A stretch of 64,000 bases of DNA from Sclerotinia nivalis (Eukaryota > Ascomycota > Leotiomycetes > Helotiales > Sclerotiniaceae), in NCBI GenBank assembly GCA_029531795.1, contig JAPEIS010000009.1, positions 682,001 through 746,000 on the forward strand, in the 5' to 3' direction. The number at the start of each line of letters is the position of its first letter. Position 1 is the stretch's first letter. Positions 34,445 through 44,956 of this stretch are shown here, piece by piece. Made by a program: the position numbers and the translations under genes. The notes under the pieces were generated by a model that had not been told where the DNA came from, made no database searches, and saw only the letters and a list, made by a program, of their open reading frames with translations.

Positions 34445-34775
34445 TTGGGTCAATTTGATCAATTTACCCCTCTATGTGGGGTAAATCGTTCCAATTTCGA
34501 ATTATATCATATTTCATTTGTTATTTTCCTTATTATATACGAGAGTATTTGTAAGGTGGGCTTTGTTCCCCAAGATTAGTTTTCACTTCCCCCATTCAAA
34601 AATTAGTAGATTGAGGCCACTTCAATCTTCCCAAATTGTATTAGCTACAGCCGAATATGGCCAGCAATTCTCCATTTGTTACTTGTTAGAAGCCTATAAA
34701 GCTCCTAGCCGTCTTAGATAGTCTTAGACTCAGTGTAGACGTTAATTTAATCAATCAATCAAACTACAGTCTGGC

Positions 34776-35103
34776 AATATTATGTCAGAACACCATCCAT
34801 CAGTCTCCAGTGCAGAGAATAAAGAAGAAATCTCACTCCGAGGATCTCAAAAACATAGAATATCACCTCCGACCTCCGCCCTTCACCCACCACCCCTTCA
34901 GTCAGCCTGGCTCCTTTCGACTCTCCTCTTCCAAACGTTCTGGAAGCTGCTGCATCGAAGAAACACTCAGCTTTTATCCAAAAAAGATAGTTCTCTAGAA
35001 AGGTGGCTAGAAGAGATCTGATAATGCTCAGATCGGTGAGCTGATCACAAATTCAACGAAGTGGAAGCGAAAAGAAAAAGCGACGGTAACGGATTCTGCC
35101 CGC
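34776..35103. other. Intergenic spacer
   Basis: No gene seen between the LINE and the next gene; expected to hold the latter's promoter. Confidence 0.4.
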
Positions 35104-36383
35104 TTGGAGCATGGGGTATTTCTGCCAATAATTGAATTACCTTTACACATGCCAATATGCGCCTCCAGCAGAGATATGCCAGTCAACGACACTAAGAATA
35201 AGATGGATAGTGATTCCCATAGGATTGTACAAGGCACATCCAGATATCGCAAGAAGTTGCCAACAGAGCTCTGGACTGAGATCTGGAAAATCGTCACAAA
35301 CGACAACCCAAGAAACCTAGACATCTGGGCTTTAGGTGTCGATGCAGCCCAGTGGGAGCCCTTCAGGTTCATCACAACGCAAATTGTTCCTCCGATTTTA
35401 CATGTTAGCGTCCTGTCGCGGAATATTGGTCTAAAATACTATAAACTCAGCTTTGGTCTCAGCATCCCAACGCCTGTTGGAGAGTCTAAGATCGAGCCTC
35501 GGATTTATCGCCACATTCATAATGATTGTATATGCCCAATGGGTCTATTCGACAAAAACAGTACCACTCGCTTTTGGGAAGCTTTACGCGAAGAAGGCGC
35601 AGCTGCAATTGCTATAAATATATGCTCACTCTCTAGCAGGGCTAAAGGCAGTGAGGAGGATGGGAACAAGATTGGTCGCGGCGAGTTTGAGGACGAAAAT
35701 TGGGGAGACATCGACCGGTATATTCAAACATTTCATACATTAATACTGACTTGCGACCCCTGGCGCCTTGTTAGGGAGACTCTCGAGAAGGTATCGAAAG
35801 TCTACCTTTATAGCTTTGGCGACTACTTCGACAAGCGAAGTCCTATAGACTTCCGATTCACACCATTCTCAGAAAAACCCAATCACAGAATTGATTACTT
35901 TCGTGCGCGAAGACAGATAGAATCTTCGGTAAAAGATCCGGATGACAGAACCACGGTTCTTTTGCGGTGGGCGAGAATGTCACTACCGTGGACACGAGCA
36001 GAAGTATATTTGCATGCTAAGTGGGTACAATGGCTCGATTGTGGGGGTCTGAATTGGTTCACAAGTGGAGTGCCAAAGCCTTGTGGGATCCAAGATATCA
36101 ATTCCACGGGGTATGATTGGGAAAGAAACAAGTTTTTTGAAATGCTACAGCCGTGGGAGGAAGAGCGATTTTTAAAACGTGGTGATCCCAGGACCGAGAC
36201 TGCTGCTTCGTAAGTCCCACTTTCTTCAATTCAATGGAATAGACCAATACTAATCTAGACCACAGTGAAGAGTCGTTTTCTGGCCCGGGAATTCCTGAGG
36301 TACGCTTCATGAAGCTCGAAATTCATGGTTGGGTTAGGTTCTGCTTAGTCTCTGACTTGGTGCGTAAAGCAGCATGTGCATAG
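35104..36383 (+). CDS. 2EXR-domain protein
   Basis: Exon 1 runs 35104-36209. An intron (GTAAGT donor, ACTAAT branch, CACAG acceptor) leads to exon 2 at 36266-36383, whose frame stays open to a TAG. Without splicing the protein would end at 36213. The domain begins with YRKKLPTELWTEIWKIVTNDNPRNLDIW and continues VSRNIG-type helices (HVSVLSRNIGLKYYKLSFGL) and PRIYRHIHNDCICPMG, features of fungal 2EXR proteins. The start could instead be the ATG at 35175 (DMPVNDTKN) or 35203 (DSDSHRIVQG), closer to the domain. Function unknown. It is the intact relative of the broken copy at 37373. Confidence 0.75.
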
Positions 36384-37372
36384 ATGAGTGCAATTAGTGA
36401 TGGATGACGAGGGGTGATAACTCAAGGAACAACAAATCAGAAAATCCTATAAAAACATTTCCATGTATCTGGTGATCCCCAGTCAGATTGTGGTCCGATT
36501 GATGAAGTATGGAAGCTTGTTGGTTCGGATGAAGCAATCAAAGGACAGAAGATAGGAACCCGTATACAGATAGAGTGAGTCTCTATAAAGAGAAATCCAG
36601 TATTCCATCTCATTAATGAATTTCTTAAAAAATTGTAACGTCCTATATGAAAATTCGCATGGTTTGTGTTGAGTGAAGGTTGAATGAAGTCCGATAAAAG
36701 TTAACAAGGTATTAGCTAATCCCAATTTGGTCTAGAGCCAGGGCATCCACAAAAGTACGACTTAATGCACGGACGATAGACGGTCAGCTTGGCGTGCATC
36801 TCCAATGAACTTGCAAGCTGCCACTGCAACCTTAGTGTTTGTTCCCATTCCGAATTTTCAACCATGGGACGCACAAGACTAATCGCATACTGCAGGTACA
36901 ATCATATGCTCAAAATGGTGCTGCACATTCTAGCGAGACATCTGGGTCTCGATGCCCTTCTGAAATGGTTCAACCTACCTAAAGTCCATAGTCGGGAATC
37001 GATCGAAAGTCGATAATTACATACAACAATGTGATCTAATACTCACACTTCCACAAGCCTGATTGGTATCAACACATACCTAATTCATATGGATGTCCAA
37101 TATTTAAATTGCAATTCGACAATCGCTATCAATTACTCTTCGGCATCGCAAATCGGGTATGACAATCAAACTTCCTTCAGATCTAGATTCGAAAATAAGA
37201 AGAAGCATATCTTACGTTGCGATTTATTTCATCCATTGCTTAGCATAGTCATATAATTCAGCAGCTAACTTCCTTACAGCTAGGACTTGCCCTTCCCTTG
37301 GCGTGTGGTGCGACCCATCACTTCGACTATGGCAAACGTCGAATCTTCTAAGTCTTCTGGGAATAGCGCTCG
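36384..37372. other. Intergenic between two 2EXR sequences
   Basis: Short frames only; no family recognised on either strand. Confidence 0.4.
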
Positions 37373-37998
37373 ATGTTCCACTTTTACCCTTTTCCAAACC
37401 TCCCGAACGAATTGAAAGATGGAATCTGGACATTGGCAGCACATATTCCACGAAATTTGGATATATCGGATGCGGGGAATGAAGAGACAAATCATTGCAA
37501 ATGGTTTTTTAAGCACACCCCATCTTTCAGTTCTTTCCTTCGTGCGGAAATCACGAAAATTTGGGCTACGTTACTACAAACTTGGATTTTGAAGAATTGG
37601 CTATCATTTCAGATCAATGATGGACCTTCGCGGATACCTCCTCGCATTTATAAAAATTCGCCATCGGATCGTTGGCGCTTTATGAATCACAACTTTCTCG
37701 TCATTTTAAAACAACAATGAATTCCTCAAATGCCCTCATTTATAGCACTAAATGCTTCTTATTTTTCTCACCGTGTTGCATACGCCTGCTACAAAAAATG
37801 CCCGAGAAAGTCACCTTTTGCTCCTGGGATGACGAAAGCTTTTTCAAAAATATCCATCACAAGCACGTCGGCTCCATCGCTGTCGAATTTATTCATATCG
37901 AAGAATGGGTGATTGTCGAAGAAATCATATTTGCCCACCACCATTTCGAAATTTCAAAGGAGTACATAAGAATAAGGAGACGCACCACCTTTTTATGA
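37373..37998 (+). pseudogene. 2EXR-domain pseudogene
   Basis: FPNLPNELKDGIWTLAAHIPRNLDI is the 2EXR opening, and PSRIPPRIYKNSPSDRWRFM corresponds to IEPRIYRHIHNDCICPM of the gene at 35104. A TGA at 37718 ends the frame. The same frame continues FIALNASYF, while an overlapping frame (37672-37998) carries the better-looking SFFKNIHHKHVGSIAVEF, so a frameshift has occurred. It appears to be a decayed tandem duplicate of the upstream gene. Confidence 0.6.
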
Positions 37999-38449
37999 AA
38001 AGAAGATATGACCCAGCCAAATATTAGATTAGCCACAATGGTGGTCAATGCCAGAATCCTTAGTAAGACCCCCTTTCCAGAAACCGCAATGCACAAAACA
38101 TGTTGGACTACAACCTGTTTTAGGGTTAATGTGCTTTTACATCAACGTATGATGACAAGGTATCGATCGGCTAGACTTGCTTGGTTTAGACAACGGCTAC
38201 TTCAGCCTGTGGCTCAGATATAAGCATGAATCATGGCTAATACTACTCATATCTAGTTCCTGTGGCACTCTTATTTATTAATCTCAGAAATGACAATCGG
38301 ATGTGAATGGATAGTGGGTGATGATTGATGATTGATGAGTAGTGATTAGTGATTGGTGATTGGTGAGAGTGTTACCCTTGGATTCGGACGCCTCAACAGT
38401 TTTCAACATCAAATTCAACTTTGACAATCAAATAATTATCTTAGGATTA
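37999..38449. other. Intergenic with GATT-rich simple repeat
   Basis: Contains imprecise TGATTGATGATTG/TGATTGGTGATTGG repeats near 38315-38365. No gene recognised. Confidence 0.4.
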
Positions 38450-38719
38450 AATAGTCGGCTCTCACAAATAGTCGATTAGTTCCTAGTGGGGGAAAGCGGA
38501 TGTCCTCCCCGGAAAGCGAATTGTCCCTTGACCGATTTTGATGTAAAATACATCAAATATAACAAAATTATTGTTTTGCTATTGAGAAATCTAATTTTTG
38601 GTAGACAATTATGAGTTTTCGAGCTAATATAATAGATTTTCATTGTTAGATTTGTATTTCAGGAAACATTCAATTTCCCCGACTGGGAGTTTGTCGACCA
38701 TTTGTGAGAGCCGACTATT
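38450..38719. mobile_element. MITE-like element (about 270 bp)
   Basis: The ends form a 26-bp inverted repeat with one mismatch: 38450-38475 starts AATAGTCGGCTCTCACAAAT, and the reverse complement closes at 38719. The interior is AT-rich and non-coding, with an inner phrase GGAAAGCG repeated. Size and structure fit a miniature inverted-repeat DNA transposon. The target duplication is not clear. Confidence 0.7.
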
Positions 38720-39919
38720 ATATGCTCGGAGTTTTGTTCGAGGCATGTGATTCATTTCGCCCCTATTGCGTTTGAAGCGAAAGAAAAATACAGTATAGTC
38801 AATTTCCTCCATGGCTTCGTGTGTGTCGAAATAAAAATGCTTACATTTCTTCCGAGACTTGGTGTGTTGTTGATAAATTTTCCTTGAACTTCGAAGTCTT
38901 GGATTCAACAATGCCCAACATCACGATGAATTCGATTGGCATACCCCGTACATTCCCCATGAACCATACTGTTCTGGAACTGTACAAGCAAATTGATGGA
39001 AGCAACTGATTACTGTTGATAATTTCATTAATACAAGATTCGTTAATCTCTAAGTTCTAATCATTTTATTTTGGGTTCGGAAATCTTCTGTATTTCTTAT
39101 TTCTTTCGATGGCATGGGGGCATGGTCTTGCGGGGAGAATCATTCTACTGGACGAACTATATGAAGAATTATTTCCGTCATCGATCAAATCTTTCGGAAT
39201 GTTACCCGTGTTGAACATTAAGCATATTGAATAATTGAGTGGGAATTCCTTTAAGGAAAAGTTTCCAAAAAATTACTACAAAAAAGTGGTTCGCCTATTA
39301 AAATCCGACATTGCAAATCAATAAGTTCTTCATAATTTTCCTATTTTTGGTAGCTTGGTGTCGGCGCCTTGTGCTTCGGATGAAGTAATATCTTCTGGAA
39401 GAATAGTTTGCGCCAAGGAGAATTTCTCAAACGGTAATGCTTGCGATGACAGTTTGTCAATGAGAAACGGTTTATGGCTACATCGATATGCCTTGTTTTC
39501 TACTTCTCACCACTAACCATGGTTGTGGTTAAAATTAAGCTTCATCATTGGATCGTTAAGATTTTAAAGTTATGCACCCCATAAAATACCCCTGAAATAT
39601 TCCTATGACACGGAGCATCTAACTGTCTTAGGTGAAATGAAACAAATTTGTTCACTATATTTTGTCGCTTATCGACCCATTTTCCCCCTCACCTCATCTT
39701 ATTTCATCTAATTTTCATCTATGTCGAAAGGAGGCGCTAAGTGCATGCTTTGTTCTGGACTAATGAAAACTATACGCTTACATCATGTCATTCATATATA
39801 ACTCTCCGTCCTTCCAAATATTAAATCCCCCTTGATCATTAAAAGCTTATCTTCTTTTTGTACAATCATTCATTCATTCATTTTTCAAACCCTCACACTC
39901 TTTTAAAAGTATCGTCAAG
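38720..39919. promoter_or_regulatory. Upstream region of the GH12 gene
   Basis: No gene is supported. Near 39793 a TATATA box lies about 125 bp before the ATG. Repeated ATTCATTCATTC and a CT-rich leader precede the start codon. Catabolite or pathway regulation cannot be read reliably. Confidence 0.4.
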
Positions 39920-41078
39920 ATGAAGTTCACGCAGGTCGCACTTCCACTCCTTTTCTCTGCTGCAGCAATAGCAGCACCAGTTGCCGACAAGACTTTGAAA
40001 GCTAGATCGACTCAAATCTGTGGTCAATGGGATAGTGTTCCCACTGGTGCATACACGATTTACCAAGATCTTTGGGGTGAGGATCAAGCAACATCTGGAT
40101 CCCAATGTACGACTGTTGATTCGCTGAGTGGTACCACTATCGCCTGGTCCACATCTTGGAGTTGGGCTGGTGCATCGAGCAGCGTTAAGTCATATGCGAA
40201 TGTTGCTCTTCAATCGGTTGCTACCGCTGGTGTTCAAGTATCTTCTATTTCTAGCATTCCTGCTGTTTGGAAATGGGGGTAAGTACATATTTACTCTATT
40301 CATCTCATGAAACAATCCTAATAATATTGTTAGATACACCGGATCATCTATCGTCGCCGATGTATCCTGGGATCTTTTCACCGCCGCCACAGCCGACGGA
40401 ACCAACCAATATGAAATCATGATCTGGTTAGCCGCCATCGGAGGAGCCGGACCAATTTCCTCCACTGGTTCCCCCATTGCTACCGCCAGCATTTCCGGTC
40501 ATCAATTCAGCTTGTACTCTGGACCCAACGGAGATACCACTGTTTATTCTTTCGTTGCTTCTACTCAAATTACCGATTTCAGTGGAGACCTCATGGATTT
40601 CTTGAATTACTTGGCTACCAATGAGAATTGGTCCAAGAGTCAATATATCAAGGTTTTGCAAGCTGGAACTGAGCCTTTTACTGGTATGGATTTTCTTACA
40701 CTAAGTTGTATTGATTATACTAATAAGATATCAGGTACCAATGCCGTGTTCAGCGTCTCAGACTACAGCGTTTCCATCTCGACGGGAAGTTCAACCAAAG
40801 CATCATCCACATCCACCACACCAAACAAGGCGGTAACTACCACCGCAGCCGCAACCACCAAACCAGTCGTACCAACCAAACCAGTAACTACAACATCCAC
40901 CACAACCACTACATCTACCACATCCACCACTTCTACCACACCCACCGCCACTTCTACTCCTGCATCTACTGCATCTGGGACCGTTCCTTTGTACGGAAAC
41001 TGCACTGGAGGAAAATCATGTTCTGAGGGTACCTGCATTGTGCAAAATCCTTGGTACTCGCAATGTGTTTCTGCATAA
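39920..41078 (+). CDS. Secreted GH12 endo-beta-1,4-glucanase with shortened CBM1
   Basis: Three exons (39920-40278, 40334-40683, 40735-41078). Residues 1-19 ([19 protein letters not shown]) are a signal peptide. The catalytic domain shows [30 protein letters not shown] and the two GH12 glutamates, in [18 protein letters not shown] (nucleophile) and [11 protein letters not shown] (acid/base). A long Thr/Ser-rich linker follows, then [20 protein letters not shown] and NPWYSQC, a cellulose-binding CBM1 lacking the usual GGxxWxG segment. GH12 enzymes cut beta-1,4-glucan or xyloglucan in plant walls. The second intron (51 nt) has no stop and keeps the frame, so its retention would add 17 residues. 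Good splice and branch signals (ACTAATA) favour removal. Confidence 0.92.
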
Positions 41079-43536
41079 ATATTGTGGATTCAACACATTA
41101 CACTACATGTTACAGATCGATCGATTCGATTAGATCAGGAGAGATGTTTAGTGCTGATGCTAATATGGCGCTTATGTTCCTATTCTCATGAATGAGGGGA
41201 TGGTCTTTGATGGTCTCCTTGTATAGATGATTGATGTGGATGGATATATATATGCTGTCTATCTGGATTTTTGTATATATGTTTTTTTTTCTGGGATGAG
41301 GGGGTGGGGGGTTTGTTGGATGGGTGGGGTATATATATATATTCGCAAACAATGTTTTATCAGTTTATTCTTGTGGTTTTACCTGTGATAATTTTATACC
41401 GTTTGGAAATATCCTAAGGTGCTAGCTAGGTATCTAAATCATATAACGCCAAAGCATTATACACTAATTGTTTTTCAATAAGTCGTTAAAATATATTTTC
41501 TAGAATATACTAGATCTCCGCATATTCATATTCATTCGATATAGAGTTACAAATCTCATCGCAACAAATTTAACTTCATCGGCATTGATCTCTTGAACTG
41601 AATTATTCTTATATATTAAGGATCTAATAATCTATCTTTCATCGAGATCACTTTTGATATCTTCATCTAACGATATTGAGAGTAATTACACATTTTATCA
41701 CGGTGAGGGAAAAGGTATGTGTAGGTTTGATCTATTGTTGTACTACGAGGAGGAGAAGAAGGTCAAGGAGGTGACCTGACTATATAGAAGTGAGTGTATG
41801 CATGTGTGCCTAAGGCACACATGATCACGTGCAGGTGAAGGGAGATGAACCCGTAGCACATTTATATCTATAATTCACGATTCACATTTCATAGTTCTTA
41901 CAGTAGAATATTATATAGAATTTTATTTTATTTTATATTATATATACTACTATCTATTTATTATTATTATTATTATTTACTCTATATAAATCATTTTATA
42001 TAATTTCCCATTTCCCATTTCCCATTTCCCATTTTTCATTTTTCATTTTTCATATATCTCTCTACTCCGATTTCAAAATTCAACAAATAAATTTATAAGA
42101 TTACTCCTTCTAGTATCTATCTTATAATAATCTTTATCATTCCTTCATCTTTATAAGTTTCATCTTGTCCATCTTATACAATAATCTTATAGACTATAAA
42201 TTTTCAATCGTTCCCATCCAACCCATCCACCGCCATCTCAAACCTCACTTTAACAACAATAACATCTGTACAAAAAATGAAGAGCGAAGTATTCATTTGT
42301 ACCCTCTCCTCTTTCCCTCCCTTCTCTTATACTTGCTCTTTATCCTCCCCACTCCCCATCCTCTTTCCATTCCCCTCCTCCCTTCCACCAAACAACCTTA
42401 AACCAACCTCCTATTCTCCCGAAAAACAACTCTCCAACCTCACACATCAACCTCACACCTCATTCCCGCCCCTATCAGCATCTCCACCCACCTATTAAAA
42501 ACCAATCTCTCAACAAGTAGTATCAAAGAAAGACTTTTATTTCATGTCCCTCCGCCTCTTACCTCCAAAAGATTGGAATAATCGTTATTTTACCGGGGGC
42601 AGATACTAGATTATAGCTGACTTTAAAGAAAAGAATAGAGTAAGATTTTATATTAGCGATTAAGAGTTGACGCGAAGAAAAGAGTGAGAAGTTTTGTTAG
42701 ATGAATAACTGAATTAGTTGAAAAGCTTTCTGTAGATATAGCATACAAGAGTAACTTTGAGAAAAAACAAAACGTGCAGGAGCTAGGTTCGAATCTTTCT
42801 TTCTGAGTTTTGAATGTTTCAAGGGATTATATATCATTGTTGATCTAATCAAGCGGCGTAAAAGTGAAGAATTAATAGAGTGTACGGAAATTTGATTATA
42901 ATTTTTGATAATATCTTCAACTAGCTTCTCTCTTCTCTTCCCCTCCCGATTCTTTCTATCCCACTTCATTCCACCCCATTGAACCTCACCTCACCTGAAT
43001 ATATACCTCTACAGGAATAAAATGACCTCATCTAGCCATCCACCCAGTCATCCATCTATAATTCCATAATTTCAACCTCTCTTATACAAATATAAACACA
43101 AATATATACAAATATATCACACACTTCAATATATACTCTAATTCTAATCAGCTACCTCTATATATAAAGAAAAAACATTCCATAAATACACTACTCATTC
43201 ACTTATTCATTTATCCACGCTATCTCCTCACCCTCTATATTCTCCCTCTTTTCAAACCCCTACTTCATATCTACACTCCCAATCCAATTACTCTATTATA
43301 TCTTCTTTTTCGAGTTTTAAAAATCCGAATTATCAATTATCAATAATTTATAAAAACCTACTATATACTATTTCCTCTTATACTTCAGAATCTATAATCA
43401 AATATATTATATATATCTATTTAGATTCGATTCCCAATGCCGGCTTCCGTGGTGGAGTATATTCATTTTTCATCTACCTCCCATCCATCACCGTTACTAA
43501 TATCTTCATCATCTCTATATTTCCTCCTTTACAAAA
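41079..43536. other. Low-complexity intergenic DNA
   Basis: A 3' flank followed by AT-rich and pyrimidine-rich DNA with simple repeats, e.g. TTCCCATTTCCCATTTCCCA near 42005 and TTATTATTATTATTATT near 41960. An 11-bp palindrome lies at 41801-41823. No gene recognised. Confidence 0.5.
41801..41823. repeat. Perfect 11-bp inverted repeat with 1-bp centre
   Basis: CATGTGTGCCT, A, AGGCACACATG. Followed by TGATCACGTG. It could be a binding site or a small hairpin; no gene start lies close by. Confidence 0.7.
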
Positions 43537-43541
43537 GCTAT

Positions 43542-43754
43542 TATCACGGAGGCAGCAGACAGGATAACAGAAATCACTTTTATTGATAAGACGTAGCTCG
43601 AAGAGCTACGTTTCTATAGAAGGAACGGTTCCTTAAATACATTTATGTGTAGCGCTAGCCCCGACCGGGGCTAGCCTACACTTATCCGAGGTCCGACTCC
43701 TACGGGTCGGAACCCGAGCGGTCTCCGTATACCATATACGGGGACCCCGTGACA
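43542..43754 (-). mobile_element. Solo LTR (213 bp)
   Basis: Nearly identical to 10712-10924 and bounded by a perfect 5-bp duplication GCTAT (43537-43541 and 43755-43759). Ends TATCACGG / CCGTGACA. It contains the hairpin CGTAGCTC-GAA-GAGCTACG (43592-43610) and GCTAGCCCC-GACC-GGGGCTAGC further on. Confidence 0.93.
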
Positions 43755-43864
43755 GCTATTCTTCATTTTCTTATTTCTATTATCTTTTTTATTTCTATTA
43801 TCTTTTGATCTTTATCATTCACCATCATTCACCACCACCCATAACATATCCCCATTTCCCGTTT

Positions 43865-43935
43865 CCCTACTCCCTACTCCCTACTCCCTACTCCCTACTC
43901 CCTACTCCCTACTCCCTACTCCCTACTCCCTACTC
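43865..43935. repeat. 7-bp tandem repeat (CCCTACT)n
   Basis: About ten perfect units of CCCTACT. Differs from the fungal telomere unit TTAGGG/CCCTAA, so it is an ordinary microsatellite. Confidence 0.9.
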
Positions 43936-44212
43936 ACCCTCATCCCCCCATCCCTTCATCTTCTCATCCTCCTATCTCCATATCCCTATCACCCATATCT
44001 CTTCCTCACACAAATCCCCTCATCCCCTCAAATCCCTTCACCTCTATAAACCCATCATTCCATAAATCCATCATTCCATCAATCCATCATCCCCTCATCC
44101 CTTCATCCCTTCATCCCCTCACCACCAATCAACCAACTAACCTCTAAAACCCCACCAACAATAACAATCTAAATAGCCATACCGGCCCCCCTCCGCCCCC
44201 CCTTATAAACTA

Positions 44213-44358
44213 ACATACTCTTCATACTCTCCATACTCTTCATACTCTTCATACTCTCCATACTCTTCATACTCTTCATACTCTTCATACTCTTCATACT
44301 CTTCATACTCTTCATACTCTTCATACTCTTCATACTCTTCATACTCTTCATACTCTTC
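44213..44358. repeat. 9-bp tandem repeat (CATACTCTT)n
   Basis: About sixteen units of CATACTCTT with three CATACTCTC variants. The minus frame reads MKS repeats, which is a by-product. Confidence 0.9.
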
Positions 44359-44956
44359 CTATCAATTTCCATTTACAATCCATTTAATACCGGTATCGCA
44401 TCAATATAATCCGTACAACTCAACTCATGGGGTTATATAGTTAATTAACTCATAATCTCACAACCCTCATAAGTGCAAACAGCACACACAAAACAACACA
44501 CTCAAGACAACACAAAAGACAGCACACCAAATTAAAATAATCTTATAACATATATTCATTATTTTCCACCATCTCCTCGATTTGATTCGCCCAAACTCTT
44601 CCTCCAAAGACATCACCTCAAGCCCCTATATAGACATTCTTCCCATCTATAAGAACAAATATTTTCTCCCAAAATTCTCACCCCCAAAATCTCTCCCCCA
44701 AAATTCTCTCCCAAAAATCTCTTCCTCAGAAAATCCCCAATATCATACTCTCAAAAGAACTTCTTCAAATCCATATTACCCTAGAAAGGTCCCCATCCCC
44801 ATTCCATTCATCATGACTTATAGTAGTCAGTGGAATCCAGCCACATCATGTACAGGCCAAATGTACAATGAAAATACGTATTCATGCATGAGAAAATGGT
44901 AAAAATAAATGTGCAAGAATTGAAATTATGTAGAAGAAATATATGCAATCAAGATT
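44359..44956. other. Intergenic, CA/CT-rich
   Basis: The 3' side of the GH72 gene. A plus-strand frame near 44812-44902 (MTYSSQWNPATSCTGQMYNE) is too short to support a gene. Confidence 0.4.

Larger units (their letters stand above)
28820..34762 (+). mobile_element. Full-length Tad-type non-LTR retrotransposon (LINE), inactive
   Basis: A 5.94-kb element with ORF1 (zinc-knuckle protein) and ORF2 (endonuclease, reverse transcriptase, RNase H, C-terminal zinc motif) ends in a TCAA-repeat tail. The 13-bp target duplication ACTACAGTCTGGC lies at 28807-28819 and 34763-34775. The domain set including RNase H is that of the fungal Tad1 clade. Both ORFs are broken by stops explained by single C-to-T or G-to-A changes (CAA to TAA, TGG to TGA/TAG), as expected after RIP. 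Three shorter copies of the same family lie in the window (19924, 22789, 51460). Confidence 0.93.

Noticed and set aside
42165..42498. Pro/Ser-rich plus-strand frames
   Set aside because: Pyrimidine-rich low-complexity DNA gives long open frames by chance.
43865..43935. Interstitial telomere repeat
   Set aside because: The unit is CCCTACT, not CCCTAA.
44169..44372. MKS-repeat protein on the minus strand
   Set aside because: Translation of the 9-bp microsatellite.
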